Part shown: piece by piece, positions 36,402 to 44,676 of the stretch
How the letters are laid out: the number at the start of each line of letters is the position of its first letter
How positions within the stretch are numbered: position 1 is the first letter of the stretch
Source: Diplocloster modestus
GTDB lineage: Bacteria; Bacillota; Clostridia; Lachnospirales; Lachnospiraceae
Assembly: GCF_019042245.1 (NCBI RefSeq)
Contig: NZ_JAHQCX010000004.1
Span: 1-64,000 of the forward strand
Direction: 5' to 3'
DNA: 64,000 nucleotides
The notes under the pieces: generated by a model
Database searches by the model: none
What the model was told of the DNA's origin: nothing
What the model saw: only the letters and a program-made list of their open reading frames with translations
Made by a program: the position numbers and the translations under genes

Positions 36402-36867
36402 CGCTTTTCGGGGAAGATGGCGTTTAGCAACAGTGTCGCCCCCAAAATAGCAATATGTGGTGTGAATTTGCCATAAGGGTCAAACAGCAAAAGGAGAGAT
36501 AAAATCAGACGAATAAGTAGTTCTCCAGAGCAGGCAGGACACCATGTTTGGCCTGATATGCTTCCCAGAAGTCAACGAAAGCATCTGCCGCCTTCCAAAG
36601 CCCCAAAACGGCCCAGATAATCCCTATTGGCACCAGTGCAGTTTTGCCTTGAACCAGAAAAGAGATTCCCACGATCAATAGAACCAATTTACGAGCAAAT
36701 ATGTCAGGAGCCTGCCGGAATTTCTCCCCAATTTGGCGGATGCCAATCAGGCCGATTAGAATCATCATAATGCCCATCAAATATGGTAGGAGAGAGGCGA
36801 TTTGTTTTGGAAACAAGATGCAAACTATTCCAATAAGCCCAAGTGCAATTTGCGTAACACTTATCAT
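36395..36867 (-). pseudogene. DUF308 (HdeD-like) membrane protein, frameshifted
   Basis: The first frame (36867 to 36505, 120 residues) has the repeated helices of DUF308 proteins: LIGIVCILFPKQIASLLPYL, MMILIGLIGIRQI, LVQGKTALVPIGIIWAVLGL, then DFWEAYQA. A shift close to 36520 is suggested because the next frame continues as LLIRLILSLLLLFDPYGKFT and PHIAILGATLLLNAIF, the missing last helix pair, to a stop at 36395 that overlaps the flippase ATG. GGGGAG precedes the start. Unknown function; related proteins are linked to acid or membrane stress. Confidence 0.6.
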
Positions 36868-36886
36868 AAAATCTCCCCATAATTTA

Positions 36887-36931
36887 CAAGCCGCCGAAAT
36901 CTCTGCCGCAAACAGAGATTCCGACGGCTTG
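36887..36931 (-). promoter_or_regulatory. Intraoperonic hairpin
   Basis: A 19-bp stem (two G-U-compatible pairs) with a 7-nt loop lies between the radical SAM gene and the DUF308 gene, 20 nt before the latter's start. No T-tract follows, so it may be a processing or attenuation element rather than a full terminator. Confidence 0.55.
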
Positions 36932-36955
36932 CTCTGTCAGAGACAGCCTATTGGC

Positions 36956-38305
36956 TCAATTCTTATTTCTTTCGTTCCATAAAAGGTCCGCTTTCGGGGC
37001 CCAACAAGCAGCATAGTTACGGCATTTATCGCACAGATGGTCAGCACTCTCCTGAGACTGAAGATCCGTAGAATGGGCTCCGGATTGATCTACCATCATT
37101 TTTAACATGTCAGGATTCTCCAGCATGGGGCAGGGACGCAAGTGGTTGCAGTTGAAGGGCTGGTGGTTGTGATAGGCCATAAACAGAGGAGATTGGAAAG
37201 CTTCCAGCAAGGTTTTTTCTCTGATATTGGAGTCAGAGTAGTGGATAAACGCACAGGGTTCCACATCGCCGTTGGCGTTAATATGGAGATAGTTACGGCC
37301 TCCCGCAATGCAGCCGCCTACATACTCGCCGTCATTCTGAAAATCAATCGTGAAGATGGGCTTGGTGGAACGGTACTCCCGCACCTTACGGTACATGAGC
37401 TTGCGCTGCTCCGGATTGGGCAGCAGGTCGGTCACCGCCTCGTTACCCACCGGCATGTAGTGGAAGAACCAGGCGAACTTGGCCCCACACTCCACCAGAT
37501 GATCGATAAAAGCCTCGGAGCTGATGGAGTCCACATTTTTCGAGGTGTAGCAGCAGGATGCACCAAAGGGCAATTTGTATTGTTTCAGAATCGTCATGGC
37601 CTTCATGATTGCCTGATAGGTACCTGCCCCCCGTCGAAAATCGGTAGCATCTTCAAACCCTTCTACACTGATGGCGGGAATAAAGTTTTTCACCCGCAGC
37701 ATTTCCTTCGCAAACGCCTCATCAATCAGAGTGGCATTGGTAAAAGCCAGGAACTGGCAGTCGCTGTGTTCGGTACACAGCCGGAGGATGTCCTTCTTCC
37801 GAACCAGAGGTTCGCCGCCAGAGAAGATGTACATATAGGTTCCAAACTCTTTGCCTTGGCGGACAATGTCGCTGAGTTCCTCGTATGTCAGGTTCAGCTT
37901 GTTGCCGTATTCAGCAGCCCAGCAGCCAGTACAGTGAAGATTGCAGGCAGAGGTAGGATCCATGAGAATCGCCCAGGGAATATTGCAGTTCAGCTCCTTA
38001 CGATAGTGCTCCTGCTTGGGCCAGCCGATGAGGCTGGCATTCAGGAAGAAGTTCTCAAAAACCACCTTTAACACATCATTGTCAATGTCCCGGAAAACGC
38101 TCATAATGAGCTGGTACATGCTGCATTCCGGATCGTTTAAAACATTTCGAAACGCTTTGCGCTGTGCGGGGAAGCTGTCCGGCCCATCTCCGGCCAGTTT
38201 ATCCACCCAGTCCATCAGTTTGAGCACATTTTCCTCGGGTTTTTTTTCAATATATCCCAGCGCTGTGCGCAAGGCTGTTTTTTTTATCTGCATAGAAATG
38301 TCCAT
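36956..38305 (-). CDS. Radical SAM/SPASM protein
   Basis: Radical S-adenosylmethionine enzyme, 449 residues. An N-terminal helical segment (1-105) precedes the cluster motif CNLHCTGC (C121, C125, C128) and the SAM-binding FSGGEPL (161-167). The C-terminal part holds many cysteines (GGCIAGG, VEPCAF, RPCPM, LCDKCRNYAAC) fitting a SPASM-type domain that binds extra [4Fe-4S] clusters. SPASM proteins often modify peptides or act on other substrates; no precursor peptide gene was seen. AAGGAG lies 10 nt before the ATG. It sits between the oleate hydratase and the DUF308 gene on the same strand. Confidence 0.85.
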   Translation of the reverse strand: MDISMQIKKTALRTALGYIEKKPEENVLKLMDWVDKLAGDGPDSFPAQRKAFRNVLNDPECSMYQLIMSVFRDIDNDVLKVVFENFFLNASLIGWPKQEHYRKELNCNIPWAILMDPTSACNLHCTGCWAAEYGNKLNLTYEELSDIVRQGKEFGTYMYIFSGGEPLVRKKDILRLCTEHSDCQFLAFTNATLIDEAFAKEMLRVKNFIPAISVEGFEDATDFRRGAGTYQAIMKAMTILKQYKLPFGASCCYTSKNVDSISSEAFIDHLVECGAKFAWFFHYMPVGNEAVTDLLPNPEQRKLMYRKVREYRSTKPIFTIDFQNDGEYVGGCIAGGRNYLHINANGDVEPCAFIHYSDSNIREKTLLEAFQSPLFMAYHNHQPFNCNHLRPCPMLENPDMLKMMVDQSGAHSTDLQSQESADHLCDKCRNYAACWAPKADLLWNERNKN

Positions 38306-38411
38306 CTTCTATTTCTCCTTCTCAAATAGTATCTTTCCATTGAGTACTGTTTGCCGCACGACTATGCGCTGCACAGTTTACAAATGTTCTGACTGGAAGA
38401 ATTGCTAATAT

Positions 38412-38421
38412 ACGATATCGT
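38412..38421. promoter_or_regulatory. Palindrome ACGATATCGT
   Basis: A 10-bp perfect palindrome in the gap upstream of the radical SAM gene, flanked by AT-rich sequence with TATAA-like boxes. It could be an operator for the nearby TetR regulator. Weak evidence. Confidence 0.3.
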
Positions 38422-38450
38422 TATATTCAGTGGAAAAGGTATAATAAAGG

Positions 38451-40226
38451 TCAGATGACATGATATTCCTTTAGCAGCGTCTCCACATCCGTACCGGAGA
38501 TTTTTTTCAGCACTTCCTTCAATGCCATCCGCTCTTTTAAGCCCAAATGCATATCTGTGATCTTCCTGCCGTCCCTCAGCTGTACCGTTGCATTGAGCAG
38601 GTCTCGAACATCGAAGGTACTGCCCCAGACCTCTGGCACTCCCCGGTCGATGTCCAGCAGGGTATATACCGCCTCCATGCCGGTGCGCATGGAGTATTCC
38701 GTAGTGAAGATGGTATCTCGGGGGGTCTCGGCGAACTGACCGATGAAGGCGAAATTGACAGCCTCCCTGGGCACCACATCCGGTCGGTCTCCCGCCGCCC
38801 GGGGCATGAAGAAGGCGGTGATGTAGGGCAACATGCAGGGGACGGTATTGGCGCTGTGCTCGGCCAGATACTCAATCTCCCCCTCAGGTACGCCCAAGTG
38901 GTAGAGCCACTCCATGCAGATCTCCTTGCCGGTACACTCCCGTATGGGCTTTTTCACATAGTTGCCGGGCTTATCGCTGAACAGGCCGTAGATCCAGCCC
39001 ACCAGCTGGCCCTTGGGCTCGCTGCGGAACTGGGGCTGGCGGTTGAAGGTCCAGCTCAAAAGCCAGTTGGAATCCTTCACGGTGACGATACCGCCGGTGA
39101 CCACCTTGCCGCTGAAGGGATCCCGCTGACAGATTTTTTGGATATAGGGCGGGATCTTGTCATCCAGGGTGGTAACGGTGGCACTCATCCAGTTGCTCTT
39201 TTCCGGGTCACCGCAGAACTTATCGGGATGACCGAAGGAAGGATCCTGGGCAGCGATGCGCCGCCACATATCCCAGCCGCCGCCCTCTTTCAGCTCCGGC
39301 TTGTAAGGAGCGGGAGTGTTCTGTGAACCCAGAGCGGAGTTCTCCACGCAGCCACCCGGTGTGATAAAGACCAGATCCTGCTCCATGAGATCAATCTGCT
39401 CCTCTCCGTTTTCAAACTGCAAGGTGAGGCGGCGGGCAAGCTTTTGGCCGGCGCGAATGTCAAAGTCCACATCAATGACCTTGGTATTGTAGTGGAACTG
39501 TACGCCTGCCTTCTCCAGATAGGCCACCATGGGCAGGATCATGGATTCGTACTGATTGTAACGGGTGAAGCGGAGGGCCTTGAAGTCGGGCAGACCGCCG
39601 ATGTGGTGGATGAAGCGACGGAGGTAGAGCTTCATCTCCAGGGCGCTGTGCCAGTTTTCAAAAGCGAACATAGTGCGCCAGTAGAGCCAGAAGTTGGAGT
39701 TCAGCACCTCGTCGCTGAAGTAGTCTGTGATGGGCTTGTCGTAGAGTTCCTCGTCGGGAGTGAAGAACAGCTTCATAATCTCCATGGCCCCGGCGTCGGA
39801 AAGGCCGAATTTTCCGTCGGTACGGCCGTCCTCCCCGCGGTTCTGGGTGGCCCGCATGAGGGAGTAGTTGGGGTCCCGCTTGTTGAGATAGTAGTACTCG
39901 TCCAGCACGCTCAGTTCCGGGTTCTCAATGGAGGGAATGGAGCGGAACAGATCCCACATCACCTCAAAGTGGTTATCCATTTCCCGACCGCCCCGCATCA
40001 CATAGCCCAAGCCCGGGTACTCCCAGCCGTCGCAGGCCCCGCCGGGGACAGGATCCTTCTCAAAGATGTGGATGCGTTTTCCCGGCATCTGCCCATCTCT
40101 CACCAAATAGCAGGCAGCAGTCAAAGCAGCCAGACCAGTTCCAACAATATAGGCGGATTTTCGTTCTACGCCCTCCGGTTTGAGTGGCCGAACAAAAGCT
40201 TCATAGTTTCCACTGGAATAATACAC
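38451..40226 (-). CDS. ohyA: Oleate hydratase
   Basis: FAD-dependent enzyme that adds water to cis-9 unsaturated fatty acids, giving 10-hydroxy fatty acids; in gut and skin bacteria it detoxifies host fatty acids. The 591-residue protein (myosin-cross-reactive antigen family) has the FAD-binding YIVGTGLAALTAA (26-38), the loop MRGGREMDNHFEVMWD with E82, and Y201 in LEMKLYLRRF; these match the catalytic Glu and Tyr positions I recall for the S. aureus enzyme. PGGACDGWEYPGLG and FAETPRDTIFTTEYSMRTGM are further signatures. Translation starts at GTG, with AAGGAGGT 7 nt upstream. Flanked by a TetR regulator and a radical SAM gene. Confidence 0.96.
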   Translation of the reverse strand: MYYSSGNYEAFVRPLKPEGVERKSAYIVGTGLAALTAACYLVRDGQMPGKRIHIFEKDPVPGGACDGWEYPGLGYVMRGGREMDNHFEVMWDLFRSIPSIENPELSVLDEYYYLNKRDPNYSLMRATQNRGEDGRTDGKFGLSDAGAMEIMKLFFTPDEELYDKPITDYFSDEVLNSNFWLYWRTMFAFENWHSALEMKLYLRRFIHHIGGLPDFKALRFTRYNQYESMILPMVAYLEKAGVQFHYNTKVIDVDFDIRAGQKLARRLTLQFENGEEQIDLMEQDLVFITPGGCVENSALGSQNTPAPYKPELKEGGGWDMWRRIAAQDPSFGHPDKFCGDPEKSNWMSATVTTLDDKIPPYIQKICQRDPFSGKVVTGGIVTVKDSNWLLSWTFNRQPQFRSEPKGQLVGWIYGLFSDKPGNYVKKPIRECTGKEICMEWLYHLGVPEGEIEYLAEHSANTVPCMLPYITAFFMPRAAGDRPDVVPREAVNFAFIGQFAETPRDTIFTTEYSMRTGMEAVYTLLDIDRGVPEVWGSTFDVRDLLNATVQLRDGRKITDMHLGLKERMALKEVLKKISGTDVETLLKEYHVI

Positions 40227-40292
40227 TTAAATGACCTCCTTCATCATTTCTTTGTCTGTATTGTACCTTTCCTCCAATACCCATACAATAAA

Positions 40293-40337
40293 CAAAGCAC
40301 CCCGGATGATGAAAATTACATCATCCGGGGTGCTTTG
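40293..40337 (-). terminator. Terminator between tetR and the oleate hydratase gene
   Basis: Perfect 19-bp arms (40293-40311 and 40319-40337) around a 7-nt loop; T-rich flanks on both sides. It ends the TetR transcript. Confidence 0.8.
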
Positions 40338-40349
40338 TAAAAAGTTTTA

Positions 40350-40931
40350 TCATTCCAGCTTTTTTGATAAAATTGGTGTTTCTGCCATATTCTTAATAGC
40401 TAAAAGAAGTTGGCCATGTATCATCTGACTCACCCGACTGACAAATATTTTCGGATCTTCTTTCATTCCACACTTGACCCACTCCAACATGATACCTACA
40501 AATCCGTGTTTGTAAAAATCGGCGATATACTGTTTGTTTTCGAGAGAAATGGAATAGCCCTTGGATAGTTCGCATACAACATCAAACAGCAAATCATAAA
40601 CAACTCGGCAAAGATAATTCTCAATTTTTTCTCGCTGGATGGAGTGATACACACCTTCCACAAATGCCCTGTTCTCCCTTGTTGCACAGCATAAAGCGAG
40701 GAAACCTTCCTGCCAGGTTTTATAATCTTTTCGCCCTTGTATGGCTTTGGCGCCTTCTTCTTGGCATATCCAATCAATGAGATCAAAGATGTCTTGGAAA
40801 TGATAATAGAATGTCATGCGGTTGATGCCGCAGGCTTCCGTAATATCTGCAATAGTGATTTTAGACAGAGGCTTTTGCGTCATAATACGTTTCAACGCCA
40901 TAGCCATTGCCCACTTTGTTGTTTGAGACAT
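40350..40931 (-). CDS. TetR family transcriptional regulator
   Basis: Repressor of 193 residues. The N-terminal HTH (about 10-55) has KITIADITEACGINRMTFYY and HFQDIFDLIDWI, the classic TetR recognition helix. The C-terminal domain (60-190) is all helical and resembles the DhaS-like/TetR_C group. It is upstream of and on the same strand as the oleate hydratase gene, with a strong terminator between, so it most likely controls that gene in response to a fatty acid; this is inferred from position. Confidence 0.9.
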   Translation of the reverse strand: MSQTTKWAMAMALKRIMTQKPLSKITIADITEACGINRMTFYYHFQDIFDLIDWICQEEGAKAIQGRKDYKTWQEGFLALCCATRENRAFVEGVYHSIQREKIENYLCRVVYDLLFDVVCELSKGYSISLENKQYIADFYKHGFVGIMLEWVKCGMKEDPKIFVSRVSQMIHGQLLLAIKNMAETPILSKKLE

Positions 40932-41008
40932 TGTTATCTCACCTCTTGTGTTAAGTATAGCATGATTTACAGGGGTGTGAAAAGTAATTATCCTCTTACG
41001 TTAAATAT

Positions 41009-41542
41009 TTACATAGTAACATGTGCCGTGTCTGGGTGAATTAGAATTACGGTAATCTGTTTTTTCCGTGCATACCGGACACATTGTATTGTACCGGACC
41101 GCAGATTCCGCAAATCGTCATAAACTGCCACTAGGTAGTTGGCCTGATCCACCATATAGCAATTTCTCTTGACATAGCTCTCACGGCAATCCTCGTTTCC
41201 AATGACCTCTTTTCTGCTGCAATGTTGTAGGATAAACTCCATCCGGCGCTTGCTGCGCTGATCCCACTTGGCATCATGGCCGACAAACGGCAGGGCCACA
41301 ACCAATTCAATATCTTCGTATCCAGGCTGTTCCTTCAGACGAAGGATTTGTTCAGCCGCCCACATATCCACACCCAGGGCGCCGCCAACATAAAAGCGTC
41401 GGACTTCCTTTTCATCATGTAGCTTTCGGAACACCTCCAGCATATTAGCTTTGATCTTCTTGCATAGGGCATAATCTTCACTGTATTTGAACTTGAACCG
41501 GCTTGGCCGGTGTCCAGTAATAGCACAAACGCATTCATTCAT
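41009..41542 (-). CDS. SLOG family (DUF1273/YpsA-like) protein
   Basis: Rossmann-like nucleotide-binding protein, 177 residues. Family features are AITGHRPSRFKFKYSED at the start, FYVGGALGVDMWAAEQIL (the Gly-rich loop) and LVVALPFVGHDAKW. SLOG domains are proposed to bind or release nucleotide-derived ligands, and occur in stress and conflict systems. The start at 41542 has AGGAGG 7 nt upstream; a longer reading adds 11 residues. No partner effector gene was seen next to it. Confidence 0.85.
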   Translation of the reverse strand: MNECVCAITGHRPSRFKFKYSEDYALCKKIKANMLEVFRKLHDEKEVRRFYVGGALGVDMWAAEQILRLKEQPGYEDIELVVALPFVGHDAKWDQRSKRRMEFILQHCSRKEVIGNEDCRESYVKRNCYMVDQANYLVAVYDDLRNLRSGTIQCVRYARKKQITVILIHPDTAHVTM

Positions 41543-41659
41543 GCGGTTTCCTCCTGTTCTAATAGCAGTCAACACATAGAAAATAAAAATAACTTATTTA
41601 ATAAGTTGCAAACGAAATTATCAGGCAAATTATAACACAAATAATGTTCAATATCCCGT

Positions 41660-41877
41660 GGCTACATCCAGGCTATTTCCTCCGGCCGGGCATTGCCTTC
41701 CATGAAGCAATTCTTAAATATCTGCGAATATTTTGAAATAACGCCCTAGCAATTTTTTGACGCTACCGAAATACCCCACAGCTTGTCAGAAAGGCGTTGG
41801 ATGGTATCAGGACATTATCAGATGATGATTTAATTATATTGCTTGGTCTTATCGCACGGCTGAATCAAGGAAAATGA
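41660..41877 (+). pseudogene. HTH-XRE regulator C-terminal remnant
   Basis: The plus-strand frame reads GYIQAISSGRALPSMKQFLN and ICEYFEITP, then a stop, then QFFDATEIPHSLSEKALDGI and RTLSDDDLIILLGLIARLNQ. This is the end of a Cro/CI-type regulator as found on clostridial integrative elements. The start is missing and there is an in-frame stop. Confidence 0.6.
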
Positions 41878-41915
41878 CGGCAGGCGCCAAATGGCTCCTG
41901 CCGTTTAGTTTTTCT
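41877..41915 (+). terminator. Terminator after the XRE remnant
   Basis: ACGGCAGG pairs with CCTGCCGT, with an inner GCC/GGC pair, and TTAGTTTTT follows. It overlaps the remnant's stop codon. Confidence 0.75.
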
Positions 41916-42060
41916 TGTGTTGCTAATCATCTGAGGCCTTATTGCACCACACCTGTTGATTTACCGCTGGCTTATTTTATTCCTGCGGGAAAGAGGTTAT
42001 CCCGACTTTTGAGTTATCCCGACCTTTGCCCAATTTCTAAGGAAAGAACCGAAGGTGGGT

Positions 42061-42096
42061 TGAATAAGAGGGCAGTTCCCTATGCCCTCTTATTCA
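42061..42096. repeat. Perfect 14-bp hairpin
   Basis: Arms 42061-42074 and 42083-42096 with an 8-nt loop; no adjacent intact gene. Perhaps the terminator of a lost gene. Confidence 0.55.
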
Positions 42097-42621
42097 GCAC
42101 ACTTTTGGTTTTTCCGAATTGAACAAAGTCGCGTACGGTATATGGGAGTTCAAAACTTCATTTGTCGTTAATGAAACACCCCCTATAATTCGACTTATTT
42201 CAGTGTGATTTTTCGGTTTGGAAAAGGATGAAAAAACCAGACTAAAAACCTCAAAGCCCTTGATTCTACGGGGCTTTTCCGGTTTGTCGTAATTATACCG
42301 CAAGGGCATACAGCGGCTACTAATATGCACCAACTGACGGGTGACTTCTTCACGGTGGGCGAAGTGTTGGGGACATACGCTTGCGGGTATTTGCGCGTCG
42401 CTTGGATTGTCTATGAACTTTGAAACCGTCACCGCCCGCTATGTTGATATGCGGCTTAAGCGAAAAAAAGGAAGTGCTTGACAGTTACCGCAACGCAATC
42501 AAGCAGGCCGACCCGGCAGTAAAAAACACCGCCAAACAAAGAACGCCCCAGACCTGCAAAAACATAGTGTTTATGCGGGTTTGCAGCGTTTTGTAAATCG
42601 GTTTCCTACTTTTTTCCGCCA
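42097..42621. other. Decayed intergenic stretch
   Basis: No intact gene. A plus-strand frame at about 42465-42600 (KEVLDSYRNAIKQADPAVKN) looks protein-like but I cannot place it; it is probably more element debris. A minus-strand frame of 112 residues has no ribosome binding site or domain and is not called. Confidence 0.4.
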
Positions 42622-43353
42622 TTATAGTGCCTTGACAATTTCCGGCAACAACTCTTTAACCTGCCCGTATAGGACCAGATCGGCTTTTTCATCCAGAAAA
42701 TGTGGCTGACTTTTCAGGAGAATAATTTTACCGCCTGTAAAATCATTAAAAGTCTGCTCATAACCGGAGGAATTCAGGTCCAGTTCCAGGGCGAGCAGCA
42801 CATCCGCCTGTTCTATCGCATCCACAGACCTGGTCATGACGCCATTATCCACCATATCCCCATACAGGCGGATCGATGGTCTGATGATCGACTTACACAC
42901 ATCACAGGTGGGTACTTTTGTACTTTTCTTGAGGTCCTCAATACTGTAATCCTTTTTGCAGTGGATACACTGATTCCGATAGATACTTCCATGCAGCTCG
43001 ATCACGTTCTTACATCCGGCTCTCGTGGGCAGCCCGAAAATATTCCGGGTGATAATGGATTTTACTTTCCCTTTTCTCTCAAGCTCTGCCAGTGCATAAT
43101 AGGAATCACTGGGTTCTCCCTGGTTGCTAAGAATGACATCCCGGTAATAATTGTAGAACATTTCCGGTCGGGTGACAAAAAACACACTGCTCAAAATCTC
43201 CTCCGGGGAGTAGCCGTACTTAGATTCCACCTCATAGGCAACCTCCTGCACTCTGAGTCTGGGGACGCCGCACTCTTCCTGCAGCTTATTCCCCACCAGG
43301 CATACCAGATGTTTCGATTCCCGGATATAATTTGTCACTAAATCCAGATTCAT
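42622..43353 (-). CDS. Divergent Sir2-family protein
   Basis: Sirtuin-fold protein of 243 residues. The Zn ribbon is present (CIHC near 133-136 and CDVC near 155-158), as is the catalytic His in ELHGSIYRNQ, followed by IRPSIRLYGDMVD, the counterpart of the RPxxxxFGE motif. The N-terminal NAD loop, normally GAGxS-xxSGIPDFR, reads VGNKLQEECGVPRLR, so the first glycines are altered, and the usual TQNID is TRNIF, losing the Asp. NAD-dependent deacylation is therefore uncertain; it could bind a different nucleotide or be inactive. GAGGTGAGG precedes the start. It stands alone upstream of decayed DNA. Confidence 0.82.
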   Translation of the reverse strand: MNLDLVTNYIRESKHLVCLVGNKLQEECGVPRLRVQEVAYEVESKYGYSPEEILSSVFFVTRPEMFYNYYRDVILSNQGEPSDSYYALAELERKGKVKSIITRNIFGLPTRAGCKNVIELHGSIYRNQCIHCKKDYSIEDLKKSTKVPTCDVCKSIIRPSIRLYGDMVDNGVMTRSVDAIEQADVLLALELDLNSSGYEQTFNDFTGGKIILLKSQPHFLDEKADLVLYGQVKELLPEIVKAL

Positions 43354-43508
43354 AGAACCTCACCTCTTTCTTCCTAGTACTAACTCTATTTTCCCATTTA
43401 TGCCAGGCTGTGTCAATGTATTTAAGGGAATTCCCTGAGCTGGCTAAGAGCAGGAAAGTACTAATCTTTTTCCCATTTCTCTTGGAAAAGCAGCCCTAAA
43501 AACAGAAG

Positions 43509-44561
43509 TTATAAACGGAATTCCTGCATGATGTCACTGACATGCTCTATACGGTCAGCCCGGGCGGCATTGGTGCCGCAGAAGAGAAGGCCATGGTCGA
43601 TATCTCCCTGGACCGCGCGGACCAGAGCATCTGTGATGCAGTATGGGATATGGGCCGGATCACAATGTTCCAGACATTTGTGGCAGCGGGCGGGGCGGTG
43701 CAGATTTAATGCCGCCTCATCCACAAACCGGTTGTGAACAGCCCGGCCGGGCATTCCTACCGGGCTGTCGACAATAATAATGTCTGCTTCGGAGGCATTT
43801 AAGTATGCCTGCTTATATTTCGGATGGGCATCGCACTCATGGGTAGTGACAAAACGAGTGGCCATCTGTACGGCGTCAGCACCCAGTGCAAGCGCGTGGT
43901 CCATATCGGATCTGGTGTAAATTCCACCGGCTACCGCTACAGGAATAGGCCGCTGATATTTAATTTCATATTCCTTGATTACGGTTAGGATATCTTTAAT
44001 CTCCGTATCGTAATCCAGCGTATCGATATGCAGCAGCTGGTCTTTGTGGAAGCCTAAGTGGCCGCCGGCTTTGGGTCCCTCGATGATGACCAGGTCCGGA
44101 GCTCTGTGATCTTTGCGGTCCCACATTTTACAGATGACAGAAGCTGATTTAGCGGAAGATACGATAGGAGCGATGCTGGTGCCGCTTTCTTTTACAAGGC
44201 CCGGAAGGGCCAGAGGTAAGCCGGCGCCGGATATGATCAGATCTGCTCCCGCATCTGCGGCGGCTTTAACATAAGAGGCGTAGGGTTTCGTGGCTACCAT
44301 AATATTAACCCCAATGATTCCCTCCGGGGCAATCTGCCTGGCTTTTTTTATTTCTTCGTGGATCGCACGGATATTGGCTGCTGCCGGATCTTTGTCAAAA
44401 TCAGGGTCCCGGAATCCGATCTGGGCGGCAGAAATGATACCAACTCCGCCGGCTTTCGCTACAGCGCCGGCCAGACCGGACAGGCTGACCCCCACTCCCA
44501 TTCCACCCTGTATAACCGGTACGGTGGCTTTCCGGTCACCGAATTTTAGTTCTTTGTTCAT
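43509..44561 (-). CDS. FMN-dependent oxidoreductase, nitronate monooxygenase/FabK-like
   Basis: TIM-barrel flavoprotein, 350 residues. It has PVIQGGMGVGVSLSGLAGAV (the N-terminal FMN loop), GVNIMVA, DLIISGAGLPL, IIEGPKAGGHLGFH with the conserved His, AVAGGIYTRSDMD and GADAVQMATRFV. A C-terminal Cys-rich stretch (RCHKCLEHCDPAHIPYC) is common in clostridial members and may bind metal. The ATG at 44561 has GGAG 6 nt upstream. It lies downstream of the FAS operon end (accDA) on the same strand, though a gap of about 115 bp separates them. Substrate may be nitronate, an acyl-ACP or another enoyl compound. Confidence 0.88.
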   Translation of the reverse strand: MNKELKFGDRKATVPVIQGGMGVGVSLSGLAGAVAKAGGVGIISAAQIGFRDPDFDKDPAAANIRAIHEEIKKARQIAPEGIIGVNIMVATKPYASYVKAAADAGADLIISGAGLPLALPGLVKESGTSIAPIVSSAKSASVICKMWDRKDHRAPDLVIIEGPKAGGHLGFHKDQLLHIDTLDYDTEIKDILTVIKEYEIKYQRPIPVAVAGGIYTRSDMDHALALGADAVQMATRFVTTHECDAHPKYKQAYLNASEADIIIVDSPVGMPGRAVHNRFVDEAALNLHRPARCHKCLEHCDPAHIPYCITDALVRAVQGDIDHGLLFCGTNAARADRIEHVSDIMQEFRL

Positions 44562-44676
44562 AAAAATCTCCATTCCGCCGCCAATATGGCGGCATAAAAA
44601 GTAAGGAAAGCCTGTTTTCTTTCACACTAATTTACTCCCTTCTGCCGCCGGCAGACGGCTTTGGGGATACGTATTT

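Noticed and set aside
36402..36480. An N-terminal extension of the flippase in the same frame
   Set aside because: The frame has no start codon before an in-frame stop, and the neighbouring frame better explains this DNA as the DUF308 C-terminus.
39444..40340. Long plus-strand frames of about 260-300 codons opposite the oleate hydratase gene
   Set aside because: They are antisense shadows of a well-supported gene in GC-rich sequence.
42094..42432. A 112-codon minus-strand frame in the decayed region
   Set aside because: No ribosome binding site, no recognisable domain, and it lies across a hairpin.
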